DNA of 64,000 nt from assembly GCA_964482205.1 (NCBI GenBank), contig CAYZWI010000001.1:62001-126000 (forward strand), written 5' to 3'. A program made the position numbers and the translations under genes. Below, piece after piece: positions 52,783-61,101 of this stretch. Under the pieces are notes generated by a model that saw only the letters and a program-made list of their open reading frames with translations, did no database searches and was not told the DNA's origin. The stretch comes from JAZDGX01 sp964482205 (GTDB taxonomy: Bacteria; Eisenbacteria; RBG-16-71-46; CAIMUX01; WJJG01). Numbering within the stretch: position 1 is the stretch's first letter; each line of letters begins with the position of its first letter.

Positions 52783-53763
52783 GTGATGGCCCTCGCGGTC
52801 GGCGAGGATGGGCTCTACGCGGGCGGGACCTTCGAGACGGCAGGCAACGTCGGGGCGATGAATGTGGCGCGGTGGAACGGCTCGGCCTGGTTTCCGGCCG
52901 GCGCGGGCTTCGACAGTTCCGTCCGCGCCCTCGCATTCCACGACGGCCTCTTGTATGCGGGAGGCGATTTCTCCAACTCCGGCGCGCTGCCGGTGAACCA
53001 TGTGGCGAAGTGGAACGGCGCGGCCTGGTCGTCGATGGCAGGAGGCATGAGCGGGGATTCCCCCTCGGTGCTCGCCTTTGCCTCCTACGCCGGCGATCTC
53101 GTCGCGGGCGGGTGGTTCATCGAGGCGGGCGGGGTGTCGGCTCCCTACATCGCGCGCTGGAATGGAAGCGCATGGGCCGCGCTTCCCAATGGCCCCGACT
53201 TCTGGGTCGAGTGCCTCGCCGTGTACCAGGACGAGCTCATCGCGGGGGGGCAGTTCACTTTCATCGGGCAAAACCCCGCTTCCTACCTCGCGCGCTGGGA
53301 CGGCGAGGTCTGGCAATCGTTCGGCTCGGGCATGGACTCGTGGGTGAAAGCGCTCCGGCCGTTCGGCGAGGATCTCTTTGCGGGAGGGCTCTTCACCCGG
53401 GCGGGGCGGACGGCCTCTCTCCATCTCGCCCGTTGGTACGCCGAGAACTCGCCCGTTGCCGATGAGGAGCCGGAGAGCGCGCGGTCGGAGATCCGCCTCG
53501 TCACCGCGAGCGCGCTTCCCGCGTGCGGCCCGGTGCGGCTCGGCTACTTCCTGCCTGCCCCGGCCGCCATCGCGCTCGAGATCTTCGACGCCCAGGGCCG
53601 TCCGGTGCGGCGTTTGATCGAGCGGCCGGCCGCAAGCGGATGGCACGCCGTTTCCTGGGACGGAACGGGAGAGGATGGACGCCGGGCGCCTTCGGGGGTC
53701 TACTTCGCCCGCCTCTCGCAGGGCGCGCAAGCGCAGGTGCGGCGACTCGTTCTCGCGAGATGA
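52783..53763 (+). CDS. Exported beta-propeller-like repeat protein, C-terminal part
   Basis: 326 codons from a GTG nine bases after the TGA, in the same frame as the upstream part. Five more repeats ('VMALAVGEDGLYAGGTFETAG' and on) are followed by a C-terminal FlgD-like/T9SS-type domain ('GPVRLGYFLPAPAAIALEIF' to 'APSGVYFARLSQG'). Alone it would lack a signal peptide, and the GTG has no ribosome site, so separate use is unlikely. It is best read as the second half of the gene at 51127, separated by one TGA codon. Confidence 0.7.
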   Translation: MMALAVGEDGLYAGGTFETAGNVGAMNVARWNGSAWFPAGAGFDSSVRALAFHDGLLYAGGDFSNSGALPVNHVAKWNGAAWSSMAGGMSGDSPSVLAFASYAGDLVAGGWFIEAGGVSAPYIARWNGSAWAALPNGPDFWVECLAVYQDELIAGGQFTFIGQNPASYLARWDGEVWQSFGSGMDSWVKALRPFGEDLFAGGLFTRAGRTASLHLARWYAENSPVADEEPESARSEIRLVTASALPACGPVRLGYFLPAPAAIALEIFDAQGRPVRRLIERPAASGWHAVSWDGTGEDGRRAPSGVYFARLSQGAQAQVRRLVLAR

Positions 53764-54165
53764 CGCGCGGTCCAAGGCCGCCGCACCGCGCGCGCATCCC
53801 ATGTCCTTCATGCCTCCGCAGGGGGCGGAAAAAAGTCTTGTCGCTTCGCGTCTTCGCGTATTAGCTTCCGACCGATCCTGACCGCGTGATCCTTTAAGTT
53901 GATCCGGCGAGGTCAATAAGGTGAAGCGGAAGCTGGAGCTCGACGCTCCGCCTGCTGGGCATCTCTCCCGATCGCGCCTGAAGGCCTGCTCTTCCGGCGT
54001 CCGGTTGCCGCTTTCCCCATTCTTCGCGCCGGCTCGCGCTCGCGTTTCCTTTCGCGCACCCCGTTGCGCCGCGGGCACCGGGTGGTTTGCGGGGCCTCCC
54101 GCCCTTGCCGGGCGCGCACCATTCGCTTGCTCCTGCTTGCCGGCTCGTTTCCAAGAGGAGGGTTC
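53764..54165 (+). other. pyr operon leader region
   Basis: 402 bases before pyrR. It contains a possible promoter (TTGTCG 53838-53843, TATTAG 53859-53864, spacer only 15), a PyrR-binding loop (53899-53916) and an 82-codon leader frame (53921-54169). No intrinsic terminator with a T-run is visible between the loop and pyrR, which argues against classical attenuation. Confidence 0.5.
53899..53916 (+). promoter_or_regulatory. PyrR-binding loop overlapping a Shine-Dalgarno
   Basis: The RNA 5'-GAUCCGGCGAGGUC (53901-53914) matches 12 of 14 positions of the PyrR-binding consensus ARUCCNGNGAGGYU known from Bacillus, closed by the stem TTGA (53899-53902) with TCAA (53913-53916). The GAGG (53909-53912) also serves as ribosome site, 8 bases before GTG 53921. 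PyrR bound with UMP would therefore hide the ribosome site, as described for mycobacterial pyr operons. Confidence 0.65.
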
Positions 54166-54169
54166 ATGA
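53921..54169 (+). CDS. Leader reading frame coupled to pyrR
   Basis: An 82-codon frame starting GTG 53921 right after the PyrR loop and ending TGA at 54167-54169, which overlaps the pyrR ATG (ATGA). The peptide is basic and Ala/Pro/Arg/Cys-rich without a known domain. Its value is probably as a translated leader that couples ribosome entry at the PyrR-controlled site to pyrR. It could be a chance frame in GC-rich DNA; the exact overlap is what argues for it. Confidence 0.35.
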   Translation: MKRKLELDAPPAGHLSRSRLKACSSGVRLPLSPFFAPARARVSFRAPRCAAGTGWFAGPPALAGRAPFACSCLPARFQEEGS

Positions 54170-54717
54170 ATCTCAGGCGCAAGGCGTGCATCATGGATTC
54201 GGAAGAGATGCGCCGCGCGATCGTGCGTCTCTCCCACGAGATCGTGGAATCGAACAACGGCACGGCCGGGCTCATCCTGGTGGGCATCCGCAAGCGCGGC
54301 GTTCCGCTGGCCGAGCGCATTCGAAAGCAGATCGCGCTCATCGAGGGCGAAGAGGTCCCGCTCGGCGTGCTCGACATCACCCTCTACCGCGACGATGTGC
54401 ATCGCATCGCGCCGCAGCCGCTGGTCGAATCGACCGACATTCCCCATTCGATCGAGAACGGCGTCGTGGTGCTGGTGGACGATGTGCTCTTCACCGGCCG
54501 CACGGTGCGGGCGGCCATGGACGCGCTCATCGATTTCGGGCGGCCGCAGGCGATCCGCCTCGCCGTGCTCGTCGATCGCGGCCATCGCGAACTGCCCATC
54601 CGCGCCGACTTCGTCGGCAAGAACCTGCCCACCGCGGGCCGCGAGATCGTGAAGGTCTATTTGACGGAAACCGACGGGCGTGACGAAGTGGCGATCGAGG
54701 AGTTGGGGGAGGAGTGA
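54166..54717 (+). CDS. pyrR: Pyrimidine regulator / uracil phosphoribosyltransferase
   Basis: RNA-binding regulator that senses UMP, UTP and PRPP, often with weak uracil phosphoribosyltransferase activity. The 183-residue protein has the PRPP motif 'VVLVDDVLFTGRTVRAA' (residues 101-117) and 'SNNGTAGLILVGIRKRGVPLA'. ATG 54166 has AGAGGAGGG four bases upstream. It heads the pyr operon and its presumed RNA target is 250 bases upstream. Confidence 0.93.
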   Translation: MNLRRKACIMDSEEMRRAIVRLSHEIVESNNGTAGLILVGIRKRGVPLAERIRKQIALIEGEEVPLGVLDITLYRDDVHRIAPQPLVESTDIPHSIENGVVVLVDDVLFTGRTVRAAMDALIDFGRPQAIRLAVLVDRGHRELPIRADFVGKNLPTAGREIVKVYLTETDGRDEVAIEELGEE

Positions 54718-54720
54718 GCC

Positions 54721-55686
54721 ATGGCGCTCAAGCATCTGATCAGCATGCAGGACCTGACGGCGGAGGAGATCCTCACGATCCTCGACACGGCGCGCTCCTT
54801 CCGCGAAATCCTCGACCGCCCGATCAAGAAGGTCCCGGCCTTGCGCGGGATCACCGTCTGCAACGCCTTCTACGAGGCGAGCACGCGCACGCGCGTCTCC
54901 TTCGAGCTCGCCGAGAAGCGCCTGAGCGCCGACATGGTGAACTTCGCCGTGTCCACTTCCTCGGTCAAGAAGGGCGAGAGCCTGCGCGACACGATCCAGA
55001 ACATCGAAGCGATGAAGGTGGACATCGTCGTCATCCGTCATCCCGCGTCGGGCGCGGCGCGCTTCCTCACCCGTTACGTGAGCGCGCGGGTGATCAACGC
55101 GGGCGACGGACAGCACGAGCATCCCACCCAGGCCCTGCTCGATCTCTTCACGATTCGCGAGAAGAAGGGACGCATCGCCGGGCTGAAGGTCGTGATCGTG
55201 GGCGACATCACTCACAGCCGGGTCGCGAAGTCGAACATCTGGGCGCTTGCGAAGCTCGGCGCGGAAGTGCGGCTGCTCGGGCCGCGCACGCTGCTTCCCG
55301 CCGACATCGAGAAGACCGGAGTCAAGGTGACCCACGATCCGGAGGAAGGGCTGCGCGGGGCGGATGTGGTGTATGTCCTGCGCCTGCAGCTCGAGCGCAT
55401 GCAAGGGGGCTTCCTGCCGTCGCTGCGCGAGTACGCGATGAGCTACGGAATCGACCGCGCTCGCGCGCGGCTCGCGGCTCCCGGCGCGCTCATCATGCAT
55501 CCGGGACCGATCAACCGCGGGGTCGAGATCCAGCCCGATGTGGCCGACGGTCCCCAGTCGGTGATTCTCGAGCAAGTGGCCAACGGCGTCGCCGTCCGCA
55601 TGGCGGCGCTCTTCTTGATCAGCGGAGGAACGCCCCCCGAGGAAGCCGCTCCGCTGCTTGCCGCCGTGCGGCCGGCGGGACGATAG
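54721..55686 (+). CDS. pyrB: Aspartate carbamoyltransferase catalytic subunit
   Basis: Joins carbamoyl phosphate and aspartate, the first committed step of UMP synthesis. The 321-residue protein has the carbamoyl-phosphate motif 'ASTRTRVSFELAEKRL', 'HEHPTQALLDLFTI' and 'HPGPINRGVEI'. It starts three bases after the pyrR stop. No pyrI regulatory subunit is present, so control is likely through PyrR. A 126-base gap follows before pyrC. Confidence 0.95.
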   Translation: MALKHLISMQDLTAEEILTILDTARSFREILDRPIKKVPALRGITVCNAFYEASTRTRVSFELAEKRLSADMVNFAVSTSSVKKGESLRDTIQNIEAMKVDIVVIRHPASGAARFLTRYVSARVINAGDGQHEHPTQALLDLFTIREKKGRIAGLKVVIVGDITHSRVAKSNIWALAKLGAEVRLLGPRTLLPADIEKTGVKVTHDPEEGLRGADVVYVLRLQLERMQGGFLPSLREYAMSYGIDRARARLAAPGALIMHPGPINRGVEIQPDVADGPQSVILEQVANGVAVRMAALFLISGGTPPEEAAPLLAAVRPAGR

Positions 55687-55812
55687 GGCGCCGCGCTCGG
55701 GCGGAGGCGTGAGCCGGTCGAAGGGACGCGGCGGGTCGTCGGGCCGCGTCCCGGGCGCCGAGACGACGGACGGGCGCGCGAGCGTCGTGATGCGAAAACG
55801 CGGGAGATCGGC

Positions 55813-57174
55813 ATGAACCAGAACATACCCATCGAGCGTTTGTGGGCCGGAGCGGAGACGATTCTCTTGAGCGGAGGGCGCCTCGTCGACCCCGCCGGCG
55901 GAATCGACGAGAACCGCGATCTCTTCCTGCGCCGCGGCCGCATCGAGGCGATCGCCCCGCGCATCGAGCGCGAAGCGGACCTGCGCGTCGATCTGGGCGG
56001 CCGCGCGATCGCGCCCGGATTCGGCGATCCGCACGTCCACCTGCGCGAGCCGGGCGACGAGGACGCCGAGACGATCGAGAGCGGCAGCCGGGCCGCCGCC
56101 GTGGGAGGCTTCACGCGCGTCGCCTGCATGCCCAACACGCGGCCCGCGCTCGACAACCGCGGGCAGATCGAATATGTCCTGCGCCAGGCGAAAGCGGCCG
56201 GCCTGGCGCGCGTCTTTCCCGTGGCCGCCGCCACGCGCGGCCGGGGCGGCAAGGAGCTCACCGAGATGTGGGAGCTGAAGGCCGCGGGTGCGGTCGCAGT
56301 TTCCGACGACGGCAGTCCGGTCGAGGACAGCCGCGTGATGCGCCGCGTGCTCGAGTACGCGCGCACCTGGGACATGCCGGTGATCACCCACGCCGAGGAT
56401 CGCGCCCTTTCGGCGGGCGGAGTGATGAACGAGGGCTATTGGTCGACCGTGCTCGGATTGCAGGGCGTGCCGGCGGCGGCCGAAGGGATCGCGGTGGCGC
56501 GCGACATCCGCCTGGCCGAGTGGACCGGCGCGCGGCTGCACGTGGCGCATGTGAGCACGGCGGAGGCGGTCGATCTCGTGCGCGCGGCCAAGGCGCGCGG
56601 GGTGCGCGTGACCGCGGAGACGGCGCCGCATTACATCGCGCTCACCGAGGAAGCGCTGCAGGAGTACGACAGCGTCTTTCGCGTGAATCCTCCTCTGCGC
56701 ACGGAGGCCGACCGGCAGGCGCTCCTGGCGGGCCTGCGGGACGGCACGATCGATGCGCTGGCGACCGATCACGCGCCCCACACGCAGGTGGCCAAGGAGC
56801 AGGAACTGGAGGCGGCGCCGTCCGGTATGATCGGGCTGGAAAGCGCAGTGGGGGTGAGCCTCGAGATCCTGCATCATCGCGAGGGTTTCGCCCTGAGCGA
56901 GATCGTGCGATTCTGGTCGAGCGGTCCGGCGGCGATTCTCGGTTGGGGCGGCGGGCGGCTCGCTCTCGGCGAGGACGCCGATCTGACCGTCCTCGAGCCC
57001 GAGGCGGTCTGGACCTGCGATCCGGAAGCGTTCGCCTCGCGGGCGCGCAATTGCCCCTTCCGGGGCTGGAAGCTGCGCGGCCGGGCGCGCATGACCGTCT
57101 GCGGCGGACGCTTGACCCACATCGAAGGGGTGGCCGCGTGTCCCTCGGAACGACTGCTCTCCCAGATGGCGTGA
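55813..57174 (+). CDS. pyrC: Dihydroorotase
   Basis: Cyclises N-carbamoyl-aspartate to dihydroorotate. The 453-residue protein is a type I dihydroorotase: 'GFGDPHVHLREPGDED' holds the first metal-binding His pair, 'ITHAED' and 'LHVAHVST' the further His ligands, and 'DALATDHAPH' the catalytic Asp. Zinc is bound directly by these residues, so it should be active, unlike PyrX-type pseudo-enzymes. Its stop overlaps the GTG of the lipoprotein gene (GTGA). Confidence 0.94.
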   Translation: MNQNIPIERLWAGAETILLSGGRLVDPAGGIDENRDLFLRRGRIEAIAPRIEREADLRVDLGGRAIAPGFGDPHVHLREPGDEDAETIESGSRAAAVGGFTRVACMPNTRPALDNRGQIEYVLRQAKAAGLARVFPVAAATRGRGGKELTEMWELKAAGAVAVSDDGSPVEDSRVMRRVLEYARTWDMPVITHAEDRALSAGGVMNEGYWSTVLGLQGVPAAAEGIAVARDIRLAEWTGARLHVAHVSTAEAVDLVRAAKARGVRVTAETAPHYIALTEEALQEYDSVFRVNPPLRTEADRQALLAGLRDGTIDALATDHAPHTQVAKEQELEAAPSGMIGLESAVGVSLEILHHREGFALSEIVRFWSSGPAAILGWGGGRLALGEDADLTVLEPEAVWTCDPEAFASRARNCPFRGWKLRGRARMTVCGGRLTHIEGVAACPSERLLSQMA

Positions 57175-59156
57175 AGCCTGCCTCCCGGCCGGCCGGACAG
57201 CGCGTGACGGGCGCGAAGACGCTCGCCGCCTTGCTGCTGTTGGCGATCCTCGCCGGTTGCGCCTACTACAACACCTTCTTCCACGCCAAGAAAAGCTACG
57301 CCAAGGCCTTGCGCATCGAAGTCGCGTCGAAGACCGACCGGCTTTCGCCCGAGGCGGTGAAGTGCTACGACGAGGCGATCGAGCGCTGCAACAAGGTGAT
57401 TCTCGAATATGAAGGCGGCTGGCACGCCGGCATCGATGACGCGCTCTTCCTCATGGGGCAGTGCTATTACGGAAAGCGCGAATACGAGACCGCGATCGAG
57501 AAGCTTGATGCCCTGCTGCTGAACTATCCGGAATCCGGCCACGCGGCCGAAGCGCAATTCTACTCGGGCCTCTGCTATCAGCGGCTGCGCAATTTCGGCA
57601 CCGCGAACCAGATCTTCGAGGCGCTGCTCGCCGCTCATCCGCGCTTCGAGCGCCGCGATGAGATCTATTACATCATGGCCGAAGGGCTGGAGTCCGCGGG
57701 AGAGCGCGACGCGGCGGTGGGGCAGTACGCGCGGATCCTGCGCGACTTCCCGAAGAGCAAGCAGAAGGAGAAGGCCCTGCAGCGGGTGAGCGAGATCCGC
57801 TTCGACGAGGGGCGCTTCGACAGCGCGCTGGTCGCGTATGCCGACCTCGCGCGCACGACGCAGGACGATCAGGTCTACATCGAAGCGCAATTCCGGCGTG
57901 GCGCGTGCCTCGTGCGACTGGGTCGCGGCGAGGAAGCGCTTGCCATCTACCAGCTCCTCTTGCCGGAGAATCCCGAAAAGGAGGACCTGGGTGCGCGCAC
58001 CTGGCTCGCGATGGCCGACGCCTACAACCGTCTCGGGCGGCACGACGAGGCGCTCGAGAAGCTCGCGCTCGTCATCGAGAACTTTGAGAACCGCCAGCAG
58101 GCGATCGAAGCGAGCTACTCGATGGGCTACGCCTTCGAAGTCTACCTTCACAACTACGACGAAGCGGAGAAGGCGTATCAAAAGGCTTGTCAGGACCAGG
58201 GCCGCTCCGTGTTTCGGGACCAGGCGGCCCGGCGGCTGGAGAACCTGCGCAACATGAAGGAGCTCGCGACCGAGGGCGCGGCGGGCGACAGCAGTCGCGA
58301 CGCGCGCGCCGTCGCCGCCTTGAAGGTCGCGGAATTCAGCCTGCTCGAAAGCCGCGATTCCACGACCGCGCTCGCGCAATACGCCAGCGTCCAGCGTGAT
58401 TTTCCCGGGACGGAGGCGGCCCTGCGAGCGGCCTACGCGCGCGGCTGGATCCTGAGCCGCGAACCCGATTCCTCCGCCTCCGCGGTGGATGTGCTCGGGC
58501 AGCTGATCGAATCGAATCCCGGGTGTGGGCAGGCGGAAGGCGCCTTGACGCTGGTGACGAGCTTGGGCGCGCCCGATGAGCGGCGAAGCGCCTGGGAGTC
58601 GCTGGTCACCAAAGCCAAGGCGGTCACGCGCGCCCGGGAGGATTCGGTTGCGGCGGTCGAGAAGGCCCGGGCTGATTCCCTGCAAGCCGCGGGGGCGGCC
58701 CGCGCGGATTCCTTGAATGCGGCGATGCGACAGAAGGCGCTGGCCGATTCCCTCGCCGCCTCGCGGGGGGTTCCCGCCGATTCCTCGCTGCTGGTCGGAC
58801 GCGCGAGGGTGCCCGGCGACTCCACCGGGGCCGCGCAAGGGCAGGCTCCGCCCAAGGGGCGCTTCCGCGATCCAAGACGCGAACGACGCTCCGAACGGGA
58901 ATCGCTGGCGGCCGCTGATTCCTCCGTTGCCTCGCCCGGCCAGCCGGGCGGCGCGCCTCGCGATACCGTGATCGCCATCGGAGGCAGAGTTTTCGCCCCC
59001 GTGGACACCGTCCGCGCAACGGCCGTCGGAGCAGTCTCCGCGCAGGCGGACTCCGCGGAGTCGACGGCGATCTCCGCCGATTCCACGGGCGCCGTGCCGC
59101 CATTTCCCTCCGCTTCCCAGGATTCCTTGGGAGCGGAAGGGGAGAGCGCTCCTTGA
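57171..59156 (+). CDS. TPR lipoprotein inside the pyr operon
   Basis: A 661-residue lipoprotein: signal peptide with lipobox 'LAILAGC' (Cys about residue 30), then about ten tetratricopeptide repeats (about 60-450, such as 'DDALFLMGQCYYGKREYETA' and 'AQFYSGLCYQRLRNFGTANQ') of the BamD/YbgF kind, and a 190-residue Ala/Ser/Asp-rich disordered tail ('ADSLQAAGAARADSLNAA'). It probably sits in the outer membrane facing the periplasm as a scaffold. It overlaps pyrC by four bases (GTGA) and pyrK by four (TTGA). GTG 57204 is an alternative start. It has no evident pyrimidine role. Confidence 0.82.
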   Translation: MKPASRPAGQRVTGAKTLAALLLLAILAGCAYYNTFFHAKKSYAKALRIEVASKTDRLSPEAVKCYDEAIERCNKVILEYEGGWHAGIDDALFLMGQCYYGKREYETAIEKLDALLLNYPESGHAAEAQFYSGLCYQRLRNFGTANQIFEALLAAHPRFERRDEIYYIMAEGLESAGERDAAVGQYARILRDFPKSKQKEKALQRVSEIRFDEGRFDSALVAYADLARTTQDDQVYIEAQFRRGACLVRLGRGEEALAIYQLLLPENPEKEDLGARTWLAMADAYNRLGRHDEALEKLALVIENFENRQQAIEASYSMGYAFEVYLHNYDEAEKAYQKACQDQGRSVFRDQAARRLENLRNMKELATEGAAGDSSRDARAVAALKVAEFSLLESRDSTTALAQYASVQRDFPGTEAALRAAYARGWILSREPDSSASAVDVLGQLIESNPGCGQAEGALTLVTSLGAPDERRSAWESLVTKAKAVTRAREDSVAAVEKARADSLQAAGAARADSLNAAMRQKALADSLAASRGVPADSSLLVGRARVPGDSTGAAQGQAPPKGRFRDPRRERRSERESLAAADSSVASPGQPGGAPRDTVIAIGGRVFAPVDTVRATAVGAVSAQADSAESTAISADSTGAVPPFPSASQDSLGAEGESAP

Positions 59157-60148
59157 GCGCGGCCGCCGGAGAGCGGTCCGGGCCGGCCGCGGCTTCGAGC
59201 GGCGCAATCCGGCCGGAGCCATCCTGCGACGCGGCGCAAGGTTCTCCGACGGCCGGCGCCGAGCCGCAACGATTCCGGGCCGGAATTCTCGAAAACCGCG
59301 CCGTTTCGTTGGACCTCTGGGAGATGACCCTCGCCGTTCCCGCCGCCTGGGGCCCTCCGTTACCCGGTCAATTCGTCTCGCTTGCCATTTCGCCGGGCCA
59401 CACCGGAGGGCCGGAAGGTTCGCTGCTGCGGCGGCCCTTCAGCGTCGCCGGCTACGCGAAGGCCGGCGACCGCGCGCGCCTCTCGCTGCTCTACGCACCG
59501 GTGGGACGCGTGACCCATCGCATGGTCCTGCTCGAGCCAGGCACTTCCCTCGACACCCTCGGCCCTCTCGGTTGTCCCTTCCCCCTCGAATTCGAGGAGC
59601 CTGCCGCCCTGGTTGCCGGAGGCAGGGGAGTGGCACCGATTCTCTTCCTGGCCGACGAACTCACGAGAACGGGGCGCAGATGCGAGATCTTCTACGGCGC
59701 GAAGACGGCCTATCAGTTGCTGCCGCCCGAACGCTTTCATCCCGCGCCGGTGAGTCTGGCGACGGATGACGGGACGCGCGGGCGGAAAGGTCCCGTGGGC
59801 GAATTGCTCCACGAGGAAAGCGCGCGGGAGCGGCCGGGCGCGGTCTTCGCCTGCGGTCCCGAGCCGATGCTCGCCGCGCTCGCGCGTTGGGCGCTTGCGC
59901 GGGGAATCGATTGCCATGTGTCGGTGGAAGCGGTCTTCGGATGCGGTCTCGGCCTGTGCGGCGGGTGCGCCATCCCGGCGGCGGGCGAGAGGCGCGGATT
60001 CGTGTGGGCCTGCCGGGAGGGCCCGGTGATGGACGCGCGCGAAGTCGACTGGGACGCCTGGGATCACATGCATGCGCAGGATCGCGGTCGTCGCGACGGC
60101 GGCGGCGGCAGCCCGCCCGGGCGTGCGGGCAAGAGGGAGGCGCGGTGA
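59153..60148 (+). CDS. pyrK: Dihydroorotate dehydrogenase electron-transfer subunit
   Basis: Passes electrons from PyrD to NAD in class 1B dihydroorotate dehydrogenase. The 331-residue protein has an FAD domain ('LRRPFSVAGY'), an NAD domain ('ALVAGGRGVAPILFLADEL' and 'VFACGPEPMLAAL') and the 2Fe-2S cluster 'FGCGLGLCGGCAIP' with a last Cys in 'WACREG'. The TTG start overlaps the lipoprotein stop; about 40 residues precede the fold. It overlaps pyrD (GTGA). Confidence 0.92.
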   Translation: MSAAAGERSGPAAASSGAIRPEPSCDAAQGSPTAGAEPQRFRAGILENRAVSLDLWEMTLAVPAAWGPPLPGQFVSLAISPGHTGGPEGSLLRRPFSVAGYAKAGDRARLSLLYAPVGRVTHRMVLLEPGTSLDTLGPLGCPFPLEFEEPAALVAGGRGVAPILFLADELTRTGRRCEIFYGAKTAYQLLPPERFHPAPVSLATDDGTRGRKGPVGELLHEESARERPGAVFACGPEPMLAALARWALARGIDCHVSVEAVFGCGLGLCGGCAIPAAGERRGFVWACREGPVMDAREVDWDAWDHMHAQDRGRRDGGGGSPPGRAGKREAR

Positions 60149-61101
60149 GCCTCGACCTGACCGTGTCGCTGGGTGGGCTTTCCCTTGCCAATCCGGTCAT
60201 GAATGCGTCGGGCACCTTCGGCTACGGCGGCGAATGGCCTCGGCTCTGCGAGACGGCGAGGCTCGGGGCCATCGTCACGAAGACTCTCACGCTCGCGCCG
60301 CGCGCCGGCAATCCGCCGCCCCGCTTGCACGAGACGGCGAGCGGGCTGATGAACTCGATCGGGCTCGAGAATGTCGGCGTGGACGCGTTCCTGCGCGACT
60401 ATCTGCCCGGCATCAAGAAGCTCGGCCCGCGCGTGATCGCGAGCGTGGGCGGCGAGGCGCCTTCCGAGTACGCCCGCTGCGTGGAGCGCCTCGAAGACAG
60501 CGAATCCCCGCCCGACGCCTACGAGATCAACATCTCCTGTCCGAATGTCGCCGCGGGGGGGCTTTCCTTCGGCCGCTCGGAGACCGACAGCGCCCGCGTG
60601 GTGCGCGATGCGCGCGCGAAGACGCGCCGCCCGCTGTTCGTCAAGCTGACTCCCAATGTGACCGACATCGTCGCCATCGGGCGGGCGTGCGTGGCCGAAG
60701 GCGCCGACGGGTTGACCGCCGTCAACACCTTCCTCGGCATGGCGGTCGATGTGGATCGCGAGCGCCCCATCTTCGCGCGGGTCGGCGCGGGAGTGTCGGG
60801 GCCGGCGATCATGCCGCTCGCGCTTCATCGCGTGTACGAGCTCGCCCAGGCGCTGCCGGTGCCCTTGATCGGAGCGGGCGGCATCGCGACCGCGCGCGAC
60901 GCGCTGGCCTTCCTGCTCGCGGGGGCGAGCGCGGTGCAGGTGGGGACCGCGACGCTTCGCGATCCGGCGCGGCCCGCGGCGCTCGTCGATGAGATCGCGC
61001 AGTTGCTCCAGGAAAAGCGCGCGCGGAGCGTGCGGGAAGTGATCGGCCGGCTTCATCGCGCTTCCCGCGCGGACCCCCCAGGACCGGAGGTGGCTGGATG
61101 A
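60145..61101 (+). CDS. pyrD: Dihydroorotate dehydrogenase B catalytic subunit
   Basis: Oxidises dihydroorotate to orotate with FMN. The 318-residue protein is class 1B: active-site Cys in 'EINISCPNV' rather than Ser, 'NASGTFGYGGE', 'VKLTPNVTDI' and 'GAGGIATARDAL' for FMN phosphate. It pairs with pyrK just upstream, which agrees with the class. The GTG start overlaps pyrK; the ATGA overlap with pyrF follows. Confidence 0.95.
   Translation: MSLDLTVSLGGLSLANPVMNASGTFGYGGEWPRLCETARLGAIVTKTLTLAPRAGNPPPRLHETASGLMNSIGLENVGVDAFLRDYLPGIKKLGPRVIASVGGEAPSEYARCVERLEDSESPPDAYEINISCPNVAAGGLSFGRSETDSARVVRDARAKTRRPLFVKLTPNVTDIVAIGRACVAEGADGLTAVNTFLGMAVDVDRERPIFARVGAGVSGPAIMPLALHRVYELAQALPVPLIGAGGIATARDALAFLLAGASAVQVGTATLRDPARPAALVDEIAQLLQEKRARSVREVIGRLHRASRADPPGPEVAG

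Noticed and set aside
52740..52790. Frameshift in the propeller gene
   Set aside because: The two halves are in the same reading frame; only a single TGA codon separates them.
51913..57120. Very long open frame on the minus strand across the propeller and pyr genes, and similar long antisense frames at 32042-34753 and 34791-37919
   Set aside because: These mirror well-supported genes on the plus strand. High GC with strong third-position bias keeps the antisense frame open; the translated sequences have no domain-like pattern.
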